64,000 nucleotides of DNA from Rhizobium sp. RU33A (GCF_900156055.1 NZ_FTMQ01000001.1:1054001-1118000), one strand, 5' to 3'. Positions 35,522 through 46,168 are shown, counted from the first letter of the stretch. The notes: a model not told the origin generated them from the sequence alone. Made by a program: numbers and translations.

Positions 35522-38500
35522 TCAAGACGCCTTGCGCTGCGGCAGGCGGTCGACGAAGCGGGTGAAATCCTCAAAGGAGAGCGGCTTGGCGAAGGCGTAA
35601 CCTTGCAGGTAGTCGCAGCCGAGCTGGCGCAGAATGCCGGCGTGCTCCTGCGTTTCCACGCCTTCCGCCACGGTCTCGATGCCGAGCGAACGGGCGATCT
35701 CGACGATGTTGCGCACGAGGCTCCGTTCCTGCGGCTGCACGGTGACCGGCATGACCAGCTGGCGGTCGATCTTCAGCCGCTTCGGCTTCAGCTTCAGGAG
35801 CGATACGATCGAGGTGTGGCCGGTGCCGAAATCGTCGATTTCGATGTCGATTCCCAGCGCCTTGATCTTCTCGATATTGTCGGAGGCAAGTGTGTCGCTA
35901 TCGTCGAGGAAGATCGACTCCACCAGCTCGAAACAGATCGAACCGGGCGTGATCGCAAGCCCCTTCAACTGATCGATCAGGTTGTCGTCATGCAGACGCT
36001 TGGAGGACACGTTGACCGAAATCCGAGGCACCTGCATGCCGAGCGCCGTCCAGCGCATCCGGTCCTTGAGCGCGGTCTGCAGCACCAATTCGTCGATGCG
36101 TGCCATCACGTTCAGGTCTTCGGCGACCTTCAGGAAGTTACCAGAGGCGAGGATGCCGCGGTCCGGATGGCGCCAGCGGACCAGGGCTTCCGCGCCACAG
36201 AGCTGCATGCTGGAGGCCTCGAATTGCGGCTGGTACCAGACGATGAATTCGTCACGGTCGAGGCCGGCCAGCATGTCGTCGGCCATGCGCTTCTTGGCGA
36301 CGATATTCGCTTGCAGGTCCGGCGTGAAGAACTCGTAGCAGTTCCGTCCCTTCTCCTTGGCCTGATAGAGGGCGATGTCGGCATTGATCAGGATCTTCCG
36401 CGCATCGGGGGCCGGCCCTTGTGCCTGCGCGATGCCGATTGACACGCCGCAGCGACAGTCGAAGCCTTCGAAATCGAGCGGCTGCCGCATCTCCTCTATG
36501 ATCTTGGTCGCGAGTGCCGCCAGTTCCTCGACGGTGGTTTGGCGGCGGGCCAGAACGACGAACTCATCGCCGCCGATGCGGGCGACGAGATCGCCGCGCG
36601 GCACGTGCTTCATCAGGATGCGTGAGGCATGCACCAGCATGGCGTCACCAGCCGCATGGCCGAGCGTGTCGTTGATTTCCTTGAACCGATCGAGGTCGAG
36701 ATGCAGGATCGCGAACTTGGAAGCCTGCCGGTCGCCGCTGCGCCCCACCGTGTCGAGCTCGAGGTCGAGCTTGCGGCGGTTGGCAAGCGAGGTCAAAGGA
36801 TCGTGCAGAGCGTTGAACTCGATGCGGTTCTTGGCGAGCTCAAGCTCGATGTTGCGCATGTCGGTTTCCGCCTTGGCGTTCCGAAGCTGCTCGGCGAGCA
36901 GGGCGTCGGCCGTCACGTCGAAGGCGATGCCGATCATTTTCTTCTTGCCATCTCGTCCGATATGCGGTTGCCCGACGGAGCGGATATAGCGCATTTCGCC
37001 GTTCTGCAGGACCACTTTTTGTGTGGTGTTGAGCACTTGGTCGAGCGTGGCGGCCCGCTTGCTGGCAAGCTGGATCTCGCCGCGTTCGTCGGGATGGAGG
37101 CGGGACAGCCAGAGATGCTCGGTCACGGGCTTGTCGCTGTAGGGTATGCCGTAGAGCTGGTGCATGCGCTCGTCCCAGATGGCGCTCCGTGTCACGGGAT
37201 CGCCTTCCCAGGTGCCGCAATTGTAGGAGCCAAGCGCCAGATCCAGGCGCTGCGAAGCTTCCGCCAACTGGTGCTCGCGGCTTGAGAGTTCCTCAAGGGC
37301 AAGCTCCAGCTCGGCGTTCTTGATGTCGCTGTTTTCCTTCGCGCGGCTCAGCGACTGGGTGACCAGCGTATCGGTCGTCACGTCGCAGACGATGCCGGTG
37401 ATGCTGCCGTCGCTCGTGCGGGCGCCAACCGAGCGCAGATAGCGGAAACTGTCGTCGGAGAGCGGAACGCGGTAGCTGATGTCCCATTGGTCGGCGGTCG
37501 CGGCGACCGCGGCGTCGAAATAGAGTTGTTCGGCGCGGCCGATATCGTCGGCATGCAGCGATGCGAACCAGTCCGCCAGTCGGTCTTCCTCATCCTTAAG
37601 GCTGTTGGGCAGGCCATGCAGGCCGGCACTGCGGCTGTCCCAGATCAGCGCATGGGTCGAGGCGTCGATCTCCCAGATGCCGATATTGGAGGTTTCCAAC
37701 GCGAGCTGAAAACGCTGCGACAGTTCGAGCAGCCGCTGTTCGCGACCCCGCAGACGCTTGATGTTCAGGTTGCGCTCGCGCAGCAGGAAGAGAGCGAGCA
37801 GCACGCAACTCGTCATCGCGACGACCCCCGCCAACACCAGGAGGCGGCTGGGCAAGAGCCTGTTCATCGCCGCATCCCAGCCATCGGCCGGCACGCCATA
37901 CAGATTGTAGCTCAGATACGCGTCGGCAGACGCGGCACTGACGGGGTTGTCATCGAAAATCGACTCGTCACCGAAGACTTCATCGGTGCCATCGGCGGAT
38001 GACATTACGACGGCGACCTTGGTGTGGTCATGCCCTTCATGGTGTGGCACATCGACTTCGGTCAGCAGTCCGTGATGTTCGAAGAAGCGGTCAGCGTCGA
38101 TGTCGACGACCAGTGAAATCCACTCCGTATTCGACTGCCAGGAGACAGGAGGCACCGGGATATCGATACTGATACGCCGTTGATTCCTGGTGACCTTCGG
38201 CGTGAAGGCCATCCGGCCGGGGTCGTCGAGGCTTGCAAGACGAATGCTGTCAAACTGCGGATTGTCGGCGATCAGGCGGCTGATTGTCCGGTTGAACTCC
38301 ATCGGAGACATCATCCCGTCATCGGCGATGTCGTCCGCCAGGGACAAGGCAAAATTGATGTCGTGATCCAGATGGGTCTTGATGTCGGACTGCACACGCA
38401 GCAGGCGATCCAGTATGCCGTACTCGATGCGCCCCTTCTCGGTGAGGGCGGTCTGGCGGTCGATCATCAAGCCGGCGGACACGATGAGCACGCTCAGCAC

Positions 38501-38575
38501 CGCAGCACCGATCAGCCAAAGCATGCCGTTGCTCAGCAGCCTGTCGGCACGCGTGTCCGTCGTCAACTTGCGCAA
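35522..38575 (-). CDS. Membrane PAS-GGDEF-EAL protein (cyclic di-GMP synthesis/breakdown)
   Basis: A 1017-residue protein: membrane segment near 18-38, a periplasmic CHASE-like sensor, a second membrane segment near 245-265, two PAS/PAC regions, GGDEF (ARIGGDEFVVL intact) and EAL (CGAEALVRW, DDFGTGH, KIDRQ intact). Both output domains keep their main motifs, so either activity, or both, is possible. It is transcribed alone, upstream of aroC on the same strand. Confidence 0.92.
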   Translation of the reverse strand: MRKLTTDTRADRLLSNGMLWLIGAAVLSVLIVSAGLMIDRQTALTEKGRIEYGILDRLLRVQSDIKTHLDHDINFALSLADDIADDGMMSPMEFNRTISRLIADNPQFDSIRLASLDDPGRMAFTPKVTRNQRRISIDIPVPPVSWQSNTEWISLVVDIDADRFFEHHGLLTEVDVPHHEGHDHTKVAVVMSSADGTDEVFGDESIFDDNPVSAASADAYLSYNLYGVPADGWDAAMNRLLPSRLLVLAGVVAMTSCVLLALFLLRERNLNIKRLRGREQRLLELSQRFQLALETSNIGIWEIDASTHALIWDSRSAGLHGLPNSLKDEEDRLADWFASLHADDIGRAEQLYFDAAVAATADQWDISYRVPLSDDSFRYLRSVGARTSDGSITGIVCDVTTDTLVTQSLSRAKENSDIKNAELELALEELSSREHQLAEASQRLDLALGSYNCGTWEGDPVTRSAIWDERMHQLYGIPYSDKPVTEHLWLSRLHPDERGEIQLASKRAATLDQVLNTTQKVVLQNGEMRYIRSVGQPHIGRDGKKKMIGIAFDVTADALLAEQLRNAKAETDMRNIELELAKNRIEFNALHDPLTSLANRRKLDLELDTVGRSGDRQASKFAILHLDLDRFKEINDTLGHAAGDAMLVHASRILMKHVPRGDLVARIGGDEFVVLARRQTTVEELAALATKIIEEMRQPLDFEGFDCRCGVSIGIAQAQGPAPDARKILINADIALYQAKEKGRNCYEFFTPDLQANIVAKKRMADDMLAGLDRDEFIVWYQPQFEASSMQLCGAEALVRWRHPDRGILASGNFLKVAEDLNVMARIDELVLQTALKDRMRWTALGMQVPRISVNVSSKRLHDDNLIDQLKGLAITPGSICFELVESIFLDDSDTLASDNIEKIKALGIDIEIDDFGTGHTSIVSLLKLKPKRLKIDRQLVMPVTVQPQERSLVRNIVEIARSLGIETVAEGVETQEHAGILRQLGCDYLQGYAFAKPLSFEDFTRFVDRLPQRKAS

Positions 38576-38864
38576 GTGTAAGCTTCCCCTGATCCCGATT
38601 GCGCTAAGCCTATGGGTCTGCGGTTAATTTAGGATTTCGTCAGGGGCAGGTTTTTTCATCGTGTCGCGGTTTATCGGTCGCGCGGCAGGCATCGATCAAG
38701 GCACGAGCCCGCAGTTTGTCGGGGACAGCGGCGAACGCGCTTGATCCCGGTTGCCCTTCGGGTCCACAATCCCCCGAAATGACATTGTCAGGGGCGAATT
38801 CCGCCACATTCAGGAGGCTAGTTTGCAGTCGTTTTCAGCAGTGATTTGGTCGAGGGTGGTTCGC

Positions 38865-39125
38865 ATGCGTGTCGTTATATCCCTGCTTCTTGCCACCGCG
38901 GGCTTTCTGTCACCGGTCAGCGTCTATGCCGGCAGCGCCGATGTGGAATCCACCATTCGTGATGTGAACATCGACGGCATGAGCCTCGTTCTCGATGACG
39001 GCAAGACCTATGCCGTTCCCTCGGAATTCAACTTCGAGGGTCTTGAGCCAGGCCAGAAGGTCATCGTCTTCTACACCGAAGTGGACGGCAAGCGTGTCGT
39101 CGACGATCTGGAAGTTCTGCAGTAA
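38865..39125 (+). CDS. Small exported DUF1344 protein
   Basis: An 86-residue protein with a signal peptide (ending VYA-GSAD). The mature part is a small beta-rich domain (STIRDVNIDGMSLVLDDGKTY) as in DUF1344. The ATG at 38865 follows GAGGGTGG. Function unknown. Confidence 0.7.
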   Translation: MRVVISLLLATAGFLSPVSVYAGSADVESTIRDVNIDGMSLVLDDGKTYAVPSEFNFEGLEPGQKVIVFYTEVDGKRVVDDLEVLQ

Positions 39126-39165
39126 CAAGCGTGGGGCAGCCCTTAAGGTGCGGCCCGTCGGGATC

Positions 39166-39756
39166 TCAGATCCAGCCTATCAGTTTCTGGTCGCGATTGA
39201 TTTTCAGGATGCGGTCCTGCGGGATGTTCATCTCGCAGGCCTCGTCCTCACTGACATTGCCAATCAGCCGGAAGCAGCTGCGAATGACGCCGCCATGGCT
39301 GACGCAGACAGTCGGTCGCTCGACGGAGGTGAGCCAGGCGCCGATCCGCCATGAGAGGATCTCATAGCTTTCCGCATCGTCGCCAGGCGGGATGAAGCCC
39401 CATTTGTGACGCGCGCGTTCTTCCACCCGCTCTGGCGAGACCACGGCCAGTTCCGGCAGCGTCGAGCCTTCCCAGTCACCAAAGGAGAGTTCCTTCAGCC
39501 GGTCGTCCATCCGGTAGTCTTGGGGCGGCAGCCCCATGGCGGTGCGCACCCGTTCCATTGTGTCGCGCGTACGTCCGAGCGGGGAGCTCACAAAGTCGAA
39601 ATCCCCGGCGCGGTCTCCGAGGATTTCACCGAGCTTGCGCCCGTTTTCAGTCGCCTGCTGCCGACCGGTGTCGTTAAGGCCGATATCCTTCTGGCCCTGC
39701 ATTCGGCCCTCGGCATTCCAATCAGTCTGGCCGTGGCGGATCATGTAAATGAGCAC
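39166..39756 (-). CDS. Histidine phosphatase family protein (phosphoglycerate mutase-like)
   Basis: A 196-residue protein with the catalytic RHGQTDWN, a second-half KELSFGDWEG and SHGG motif. These enzymes work through a phosphohistidine; the substrate may be a sugar phosphate or another phosphoester. It follows fabI on the same strand by 16 bp. Confidence 0.9.
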   Translation of the reverse strand: MLIYMIRHGQTDWNAEGRMQGQKDIGLNDTGRQQATENGRKLGEILGDRAGDFDFVSSPLGRTRDTMERVRTAMGLPPQDYRMDDRLKELSFGDWEGSTLPELAVVSPERVEERARHKWGFIPPGDDAESYEILSWRIGAWLTSVERPTVCVSHGGVIRSCFRLIGNVSEDEACEMNIPQDRILKINRDQKLIGWI

Positions 39757-39772
39757 GGCGCAGTCTCCGAAT

Positions 39773-40591
39773 TCAGTCTTTGCCGAGAACGATGTCGGGC
39801 GCGTCGACCGACTTCATGCCGACCGTGTGATAACCGCAGTCGACATGATGCACTTCGCCGGAAACGCCGGTGGAGAGGTCGGACAAGAGATACATGCCCG
39901 ACTTGCCGACTTCGTCGGTTGTCACGTTGCGCTTCAGCGGTGAATGATACTCGTTCCACTTGAGGATGTAGCGGAAGTCGCCGATGCCGGAAGCCGCGAG
40001 TGTCTTGATCGGGCCGGCCGAGATGGCGTTGACGCGGATGCCGCGGCCGCCCATGTCGACGGCGAGATAGCGCACGGACGCCTCGAGTGCGGCCTTGGCA
40101 ACGCCCATGACGTTGTAATGCGGCATGACCTTCTCAGCACCGTAATAGGTGAGCGTCAGCAGCGAACCGCCATCATTCATGATCTTTTCGGCACGCGCCG
40201 CAACGGCGGTGAAGGAATAAACGGAGATATCCATCGTCCGGGCGAAGTTGTCGCGCGTCGTCTCGATGTAACGGCCAGTCAGCTCGTCCTTGTCGGAAAA
40301 GGCGATGGCATGCACGACGAAGTCGATCTTGCCCCACTTGGCTTCGATGTTGTTGAAGACGGCGTCGATGCTTTCGAGATTGGTCACGTCGCAGTCGCCG
40401 GCAAGAAAGGCATCCAGCTCCTGTGCGAGCGGCTCGACACGCTTCTTCAGCGCGTCGCCCTGCCATGTGAGGGCAATCTCGGCACCCTGGTCACGACAGG
40501 CCTTCGCGATGCCCCAAGCGATGGAGCGATTGTTGGCGACACCCATGATGACGCCGCGCTTGCCTGCCATAAGGCCGGAACCCTGAACCAT
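39773..40591 (-). CDS. fabI: Enoyl-[acyl-carrier-protein] reductase (NADH)
   Basis: A 272-residue short-chain-dehydrogenase-type enzyme that reduces enoyl-ACP, the last step of each type II fatty acid elongation round. Features are GVANNRSIAWGIA, the Y-x6-K region YNVMGVAKAALE and RVNAISAGPIKTLAA. ATG 40570 is a possible shorter start. Confidence 0.95.
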   Translation of the reverse strand: MVQGSGLMAGKRGVIMGVANNRSIAWGIAKACRDQGAEIALTWQGDALKKRVEPLAQELDAFLAGDCDVTNLESIDAVFNNIEAKWGKIDFVVHAIAFSDKDELTGRYIETTRDNFARTMDISVYSFTAVAARAEKIMNDGGSLLTLTYYGAEKVMPHYNVMGVAKAALEASVRYLAVDMGGRGIRVNAISAGPIKTLAASGIGDFRYILKWNEYHSPLKRNVTTDEVGKSGMYLLSDLSTGVSGEVHHVDCGYHTVGMKSVDAPDIVLGKD

Positions 40592-40846
40592 ATCGAGACC
40601 CTTTAAGACGTTCGGTGGAGTTGCCTATGGCATAGGCCGATCCGGGGTTCAAGATTGCAGGCTCAGATCAACGGGACACGGCCCCGACATCCATCACAAC
40701 TGTCAGAAATCACTCATTTAGCAGGCGGAAATCTGCTGGGCTGACACTCAACGATTGCTGCCGGGCCCAAACGACAGGCTCGCCGAGAATGCTGTGCACA
40801 AGAGGAGATCGAAACCTGGATACCTGTCCACCAGGATCCAAGGGGC

Positions 40847-42118
40847 TCAGATATAGAGCCCTTCGCGCATCAGCCGCATCAGGTCCGTGACCTTCTCGTC
40901 CGGCTTTTCCCAGAGCATCACGCGCAGCTCGACGACAAGCGCGCCACGGCCGCCTTCGCTATTGGGAAGGCCGAGCTCGTCGATTCGGATGACCTGATCG
41001 GAGTTCGACCAGGCGGGGACCGTGACGGGCACCATGGTCCCGTCAGGTCCTTCGACCTGAGTCTCGCAGCCCAGCACGGCGTTTTCGAGTGTGATCGGCA
41101 ACACAGTGCGGATATCGAACTGGTCGACAGCAAAGCGATCGGCGCGCAGCACCTTGATCGTCACCGCGACATCGCCGCGCTGCAGGCCCTGGAACTTCAG
41201 CCCCTGACCCTTGAGGCGCACGACATGGCCCTCGGTCACACCGATGAGCGGCACGCGCACTTCGCGTCCGTCATTCAGGGTGATCGACACGGATTTCTGC
41301 TCGAGCAGGTCGGCGATCGCGACCACCGCATCAGCAAAGATATCGGGTGCTTTTTCCGGCAGCGGCGGCGGGGCGCCGCGCAGGCGACGCACCAGCGAAC
41401 TGAAGAGCTCGATTGGCGCGAGCAAAGGCGATGCCGGCGGCTTCAGCGGTATACCCTCCTGAAGCTCTGCGGCCTCCTGCTCGCGGCGCAGGCTTTCAGC
41501 AGCTGCAGCCGCTTCCGGGCTGTCGCCAAAGATGCGGGAAACGGTTTCCTCGGGTCCTGAGGCTGTTCCGCCGACGGTGGCACTCGGACCCGATGCCGGG
41601 CCAGCGGTTGCGCCTGATGCAGCAGTCTTGTTGGTGGCGGTCGCCGATGCGGTCTCGGCAGTAGCGTCCTTCGCACCAGCATCGGCCTGAGCTTTGGTCT
41701 TTGCCTCTGCAGCCTGTTGCCTTTCGGCTCTCGCCTTTTCGGCCTGTGCTGCCTGGGCCGCATCCGCCTTGGCCTTTTCCGCCTCGGCACGTGCGAGCTC
41801 TTCCAGCACGCGCTCGGCATTCGCCTTGGCCTGCTTGGCTTTTTCCGCCGCCTCGCGCGCTGATTGGCGCTGCTGCATGATCGTCTGTTCGCGTTCCAAG
41901 GCTTCGACCTTCATGCGCTGTTGATCATATCGGCTTCGCTTGGCCGGATCCTTGAGCACTTCATAGGCGCGGCCAATCTCGGCAAACCGGTTGTGAGCGT
42001 GCGGATCGTCGCGGTTCTGGTCCGGATGCACGGACTTTGCCTTCGTGCGCCATGCCGCCTTGATCTCGTCTGAGCCGGCATCGCGCTTCACGCCAAGGAT
42101 CGAATAAAAATCTCGCAT
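40847..42118 (-). CDS. J-domain co-chaperone (CbpA/DnaJ-like, no zinc finger)
   Basis: A 423-residue protein. Residues 1-65 are a J domain with the HPD motif (SVHPDQN). A long Ala/Glu/Lys-rich helical stretch (about 75-150) and an Ala/Thr/Gly-rich stretch follow. The C-terminal part (about 250-420) has the DnaJ substrate-binding pattern (TLENAVLGCETQVEGPDG, RIDELGLPNSEGGRGAL). The cysteine-rich zinc domain is absent, as in CbpA. It should stimulate an Hsp70. The low-complexity middle is unusual. Confidence 0.88.
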   Translation of the reverse strand: MRDFYSILGVKRDAGSDEIKAAWRTKAKSVHPDQNRDDPHAHNRFAEIGRAYEVLKDPAKRSRYDQQRMKVEALEREQTIMQQRQSAREAAEKAKQAKANAERVLEELARAEAEKAKADAAQAAQAEKARAERQQAAEAKTKAQADAGAKDATAETASATATNKTAASGATAGPASGPSATVGGTASGPEETVSRIFGDSPEAAAAAESLRREQEAAELQEGIPLKPPASPLLAPIELFSSLVRRLRGAPPPLPEKAPDIFADAVVAIADLLEQKSVSITLNDGREVRVPLIGVTEGHVVRLKGQGLKFQGLQRGDVAVTIKVLRADRFAVDQFDIRTVLPITLENAVLGCETQVEGPDGTMVPVTVPAWSNSDQVIRIDELGLPNSEGGRGALVVELRVMLWEKPDEKVTDLMRLMREGLYI

Positions 42119-42341
42119 CGAGGACACCAACACACCTCAGGCGGAAAAGGTCCCTTCATCGGGCCCGTCCGCAAAACTTTTCTGCCGTCCTGCTGAATTC
42201 ATGCAGATCCGGACGTTACAGTCTCCGGAACCGTTGCATGCCATATGCTAATCGAAGGTTAGCTGTCGGCCGGCAGCGCGACCTCATTCTTCCGGTTTGC
42301 TTAAGCAATTCTTTCGAATGCGACCGAAATCGATCCGCCGT

Positions 42342-42752
42342 TTACGATTGGCGGTCGAAGCTCAACAGCTGCCAATTGCCGGTACCAGACGTGCACGTCT
42401 TGCCGGAAAAGTAAGCAATGCCTTCATAGGAATGTCGGGTCGTCGAGAAATTGCGGCAGATGACGCCGTCGCCTTTCTCTTCCTGGATGGCAGTCACGAC
42501 ACCGGCGCTGCCTGTCGTCGCATTCGCCCAGGGGAGGGGCTTGCCTTCGGTCTTGCTGAGATCGGCTGACGAGACAGCGCTCTGCACGGTGAGCTCGTCG
42601 GAACGGCTGGTGGTATTGCCGCTCTTCACGACCGTTGACGTGGAGATCGAACTGTCGACCGTATCGGAGCCGAACAGGTCCATGCTGCTGCCGAAGCAAC
42701 CGCTGAGCGGAAGTGTCGCAGAGATGACAAGCAAGATAGAGCTTCTACGCAT
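42342..42752 (-). CDS. Small lipoprotein of unknown function
   Basis: A 136-residue protein with a lipoprotein signal (lipobox LSGC, residues about 18-21), so probably attached to a membrane. The mature region has two cysteines near the C-terminus (VICRNF, GKTCTS) and resembles short outer-membrane lipoproteins of rhizobia; I do not assign a family. It is divergent from pdxH with 110 bp between them. Confidence 0.7.
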   Translation of the reverse strand: MRRSSILLVISATLPLSGCFGSSMDLFGSDTVDSSISTSTVVKSGNTTSRSDELTVQSAVSSADLSKTEGKPLPWANATTGSAGVVTAIQEEKGDGVICRNFSTTRHSYEGIAYFSGKTCTSGTGNWQLLSFDRQS

Positions 42753-42862
42753 GCACCAACCCTTTGTCCGCTCGACCGATTTTGCTATGTCTGCCAAGGG
42801 GCCTGCGATCCAGTGCTTCGTCATCGACGGCCAATATGCATATCGGGAGCATTTTACACAAT

Positions 42863-43483
42863 ATGTCAGATATCGGGTTAACAACTGGTGACTTCACCGA
42901 AGAGAGCGAACCCTTTGCGCTCTTCGCCACCTGGCTGAAGGATGCCGAGGCCTCGGAGATCAACGATCCCAATGCCGTGGCGCTCGCCACCGTCGATGCG
43001 GATGGTCTGCCAAATGTCCGTATGGTGCTGCTCAAGGGTTTCGACGTCAGGGGTTTCGTTTTCTACACGAATTTCGAGAGCCAGAAGGGACAGGAAATTC
43101 TCGGCCAGAAAAAGGCGGCAATGTGTTTTCATTGGAAATCGCTGCGCCGCCAGATCCGCCTGAGGGGCGAAGTCGAGGTGGTTTCCGACGAGGAAGCCGA
43201 CGAATATTACCAGTCCAGGCCGCTTGGCAGTCGGATCGGTGCCTGGGCTTCGAAGCAGTCCCGTCCGCTTGAAGGTCGCTTTGCTCTGGAGAAGGCGGTT
43301 GCCGAATACACCGCGAAATATGCGCTCGGAAACGTGCCCCGTCCGCCCCATTGGTCGGGCTTCCGCATCATCCCGCGCTCGATCGAATTTTGGCACGATC
43401 GCAAGTTCCGGCTGCACGACCGCATCGAGTTCCGCCGCGACGCGGAAGGCGACGGCTGGTCGAAGGTCCGGATGTATCCCTGA
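42863..43483 (+). CDS. pdxH: Pyridoxamine 5'-phosphate oxidase
   Basis: A 206-residue FMN enzyme that oxidises pyridoxine or pyridoxamine phosphate to pyridoxal phosphate. Family features are [44 protein letters not shown] and the C-terminal WxxxRMYP (WSKVRMYP). The start at 42863 gives the usual N-terminus. Confidence 0.95.
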   Translation: MSDIGLTTGDFTEESEPFALFATWLKDAEASEINDPNAVALATVDADGLPNVRMVLLKGFDVRGFVFYTNFESQKGQEILGQKKAAMCFHWKSLRRQIRLRGEVEVVSDEEADEYYQSRPLGSRIGAWASKQSRPLEGRFALEKAVAEYTAKYALGNVPRPPHWSGFRIIPRSIEFWHDRKFRLHDRIEFRRDAEGDGWSKVRMYP

Positions 43484-43498
43484 TCAGGGGGGAGGGGC

Positions 43499-44545
43499 TC
43501 ACCCGCCGACAAGCTTCGACGGCAGCCCCGACGCCAGCGCCTCGACATAGCGCGGCTTCTGATAGAGCCCGTTGAGCGAGATCCGCGGCAGAAGCTGCGG
43601 GCTCGCCATCGAGGCCGGCGTCAATGTGCCCGGCCGTGTGGTCACTGACAGCTTGAAGCCCGCCCAGTCGGCATAGCCTGCCGTCCGGACAGTGGCGCTC
43701 CGCGCATCGCCGTAAGGATAGGCGAAGGTGACGGGCCGCGTGCCGCTGATGCCTGCGACATATTCGGCGCTCTCGTTATACTCCTGCAACAAGGCCTCGT
43801 CGTTGAGATCGGCGAGACCGCGATGGCTCACGGTATGCGCGCCGTAGGAGACGAGAGGGTTCTTGGCGAGGGCGGCCAGCTCCTCCCGATCCATGACAGT
43901 TTCGGAAACCAGCGCATGCGGGTTGATACCGGCAGCATTCGCCGCCGCATCGAGTTGCGCCACTCCCTTCGCTTCGTCCCCCGCCATCAGCAGGCGCGCG
44001 GCGGCGGCGAATGCGGCACACTTGGCGGCCGTCGAGCTGCAGTCGATGTCGATCCGCCCTGCCGGCAGGCAGAGCGCCACTCTCTGCCGCGCCGCGATCA
44101 GGGCCGCGAGCGTATCCCACCACATCGTGTGGCTGCGCTCCGAAAGCCCCTTGCAGACGAAGATGGTGAAAGGGACCCCGTGACGCTCGAAGACCGGCAG
44201 GGCATGGTCGCGATTGTCGCGAAACCCGTCGTCGAGGGTGAAGACGGCAAAGGGCTGTCCGCCTTCGGGTTCGGCAAGGACCGCCGGCACCTCGTCCAGA
44301 CGGAGGAAGCGATAGCCACGCGCGGTGAGCGTCCGGATCGCTGCGTCGAGGAAGTCGGGCGTGATGTCGAGATGCCGGTTCGGCTGGAATGGTCTGGCAT
44401 CGGCCGGCCGGACATGATGCAGCGTGAAGATCACCCCGCGGCCCCGCAGGCCCCCCGCCAGCCCGAGTCGCGACAACAGAAAGGACGCCTCCAGCCCCCC
44501 CGTGATTGCCGCGCGCCTGATCTGCTGCTTGATCCGTCCTGCCAT
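43499..44545 (-). CDS. Polysaccharide deacetylase (NodB homology) protein
   Basis: A 348-residue carbohydrate esterase family 4 protein with FTLDDGFRDN (metal-binding Asp) and SYGAHTVSH (two His). It would remove N- or O-acetyl groups from a sugar polymer; the substrate is unknown. ATG 44545 is preferred over GTG 44572. No cell-wall or exopolysaccharide cluster is adjacent. It is convergent with pdxH. Confidence 0.88.
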   Translation of the reverse strand: MAGRIKQQIRRAAITGGLEASFLLSRLGLAGGLRGRGVIFTLHHVRPADARPFQPNRHLDITPDFLDAAIRTLTARGYRFLRLDEVPAVLAEPEGGQPFAVFTLDDGFRDNRDHALPVFERHGVPFTIFVCKGLSERSHTMWWDTLAALIAARQRVALCLPAGRIDIDCSSTAAKCAAFAAAARLLMAGDEAKGVAQLDAAANAAGINPHALVSETVMDREELAALAKNPLVSYGAHTVSHRGLADLNDEALLQEYNESAEYVAGISGTRPVTFAYPYGDARSATVRTAGYADWAGFKLSVTTRPGTLTPASMASPQLLPRISLNGLYQKPRYVEALASGLPSKLVGG

Positions 44546-44851
44546 AGTCCTGCCTGAAAACAACTTTGTCACAATGCCGCCAAGGCTAGCCCGGAGTCCT
44601 TAAGCGAGGTTCAACGGTATCTATCGCTTTTTTGTCATCGTTCGTGAGGACAGGGTGCCAGCTTTCGCCCTTTGGATTAACCATCTGTTGACCATGATCG
44701 GGCGACCTTCTGTGGATCGATGGTTGCATTTGATTCCGATCGGCTGATTGTCGCCCCATTCTTGCCATAGGGGCTCAACCTCAAGACGGCGGATCGATCG
44801 AATCGAACCAGTCGCAGTCATCATTGAAATCCGGGCGGCATTGGAGTTTTC
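44546..44851. other. Intergenic region, divergent
   Basis: 306 bp between the deacetylase and the carboxypeptidase genes. It must hold promoters for both. I see no clear -35/-10 pair, operator or small gene in it. Confidence 0.5.
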
Positions 44852-46168
44852 ATGAGCAAGTTGTTGATCGCGTTCTCGTTTTGCGTGGCGATCCTTACCC
44901 TCTCGACGACTGCCCATGCAGGAAGTGCCCAGCTTCTCCTCGATGCCCGGACCGGCGAAGTCCTCGCCTCCGAAAACGCGGACGTGCTCAATCACCCGGC
45001 GTCGCTGACCAAGATGATGTCCGTCTACATGGTCTTCGACGCGATCAAGGCCGGCAAGCTCAGCTGGGACAGCCCCGTTCCCTTTTCGAAACACGCCGCC
45101 TCCCGCCCGCCGACCAAACTTTTCGTCAAGGCAGGCGACAGCATCACCGTCCGCGAAGCCGTACTCGCCATGATCATCCGCTCCGCCAATGACGCCTCGG
45201 CGGCGATCGGCGAGAAGATCGGCGGCAGTGAAGAGGGCTTTGCAGCTCTTATGACGCGCAAGGCCCGCTCGCTCGGCATGATGAACACCACCTTCTTCAA
45301 CGCATCCGGCCTGCCGCATGCGCAGCAGTTTACCACCGCCCGCGACATGTCGACCCTCGGTGTTGCCCTGATGCGCGACTTCCCGAAGGAATACGAGCTC
45401 TTCGCCACCAAGAGCTTCAAGTTCCGCGGCAAGACGATCAACGGTCACAACAACCTCATGTATCGCTACAAGGGCATGGACGGGATCAAGACCGGCTATA
45501 CAAATGCGTCGGGCTTCAATCTGGTCAGTGCCGTTGAGCATGATGGTCGCCGCGTCATCGGCGTCGTCTTGGGCGGCCGCACGGCTGCCAGCCGCGACAA
45601 GATCATGGAGCGTTTGATCGACGCCAACATCAAGAAGGCCTCGACCGGCCAACAGCTTCTGGTCTCCCGTTCGACCGGCGTGCAGATGGATCTCGCCCGC
45701 CTCGGCGACGAGGTGCCGGTTCCGGCTTCCCGCCAGTCGGCGCTGGCCGCCGTGCAGGGGCTCGCCGGAGCCACAGGGACCGCGACGCCGGGCACCGCCT
45801 CGGCTTATGCGCCATCGTCACAGGCTGGAACCGCAGACCTTGTTGCGACACCGGCAAGCCGCTTTGCTGCCGTCGACCCGCAGCAGACCGCCAGCACGCC
45901 CTCGACGTCTTTCGAACGCAGGTGGCAGGTCCAGATTGCCGCCGCGACATCCGCCCAGGCAGCCATGGACTTGCTGTCCCAGGCCCGCCAGAAGGTCGGT
46001 GGCCCGCTTCAGGGTCTCGACACCTATACCGAAATGGTCAGCCGCAACGGCATCACCTTCTACCGTGCCCGTTTCACCGGATTCGAGACCAAGGAAGCGG
46101 CCCGTGCGGCCTGCGACAAGCTGGTCCGCCAGCGCTACGACTGCGTCCTGATGCCCGCGCGGGGATGA
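44852..46168 (+). CDS. D-alanyl-D-alanine carboxypeptidase with SPOR domain
   Basis: A 438-residue penicillin-binding protein of the DacF/PBP5 group. Signal peptide cleaved near AHA-GSAQ. Active-site motifs are S51-L-T-K54, SAN (near 111) and KTG (near 213). These trim the last D-Ala of peptidoglycan side chains. The C-terminal 80 residues form a SPOR domain (WQVQIAAATSAQAAMDLL) that binds denuded glycan at division sites. An Ala/Thr-rich linker joins the two. Confidence 0.93.
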   Translation: MSKLLIAFSFCVAILTLSTTAHAGSAQLLLDARTGEVLASENADVLNHPASLTKMMSVYMVFDAIKAGKLSWDSPVPFSKHAASRPPTKLFVKAGDSITVREAVLAMIIRSANDASAAIGEKIGGSEEGFAALMTRKARSLGMMNTTFFNASGLPHAQQFTTARDMSTLGVALMRDFPKEYELFATKSFKFRGKTINGHNNLMYRYKGMDGIKTGYTNASGFNLVSAVEHDGRRVIGVVLGGRTAASRDKIMERLIDANIKKASTGQQLLVSRSTGVQMDLARLGDEVPVPASRQSALAAVQGLAGATGTATPGTASAYAPSSQAGTADLVATPASRFAAVDPQQTASTPSTSFERRWQVQIAAATSAQAAMDLLSQARQKVGGPLQGLDTYTEMVSRNGITFYRARFTGFETKEAARAACDKLVRQRYDCVLMPARG

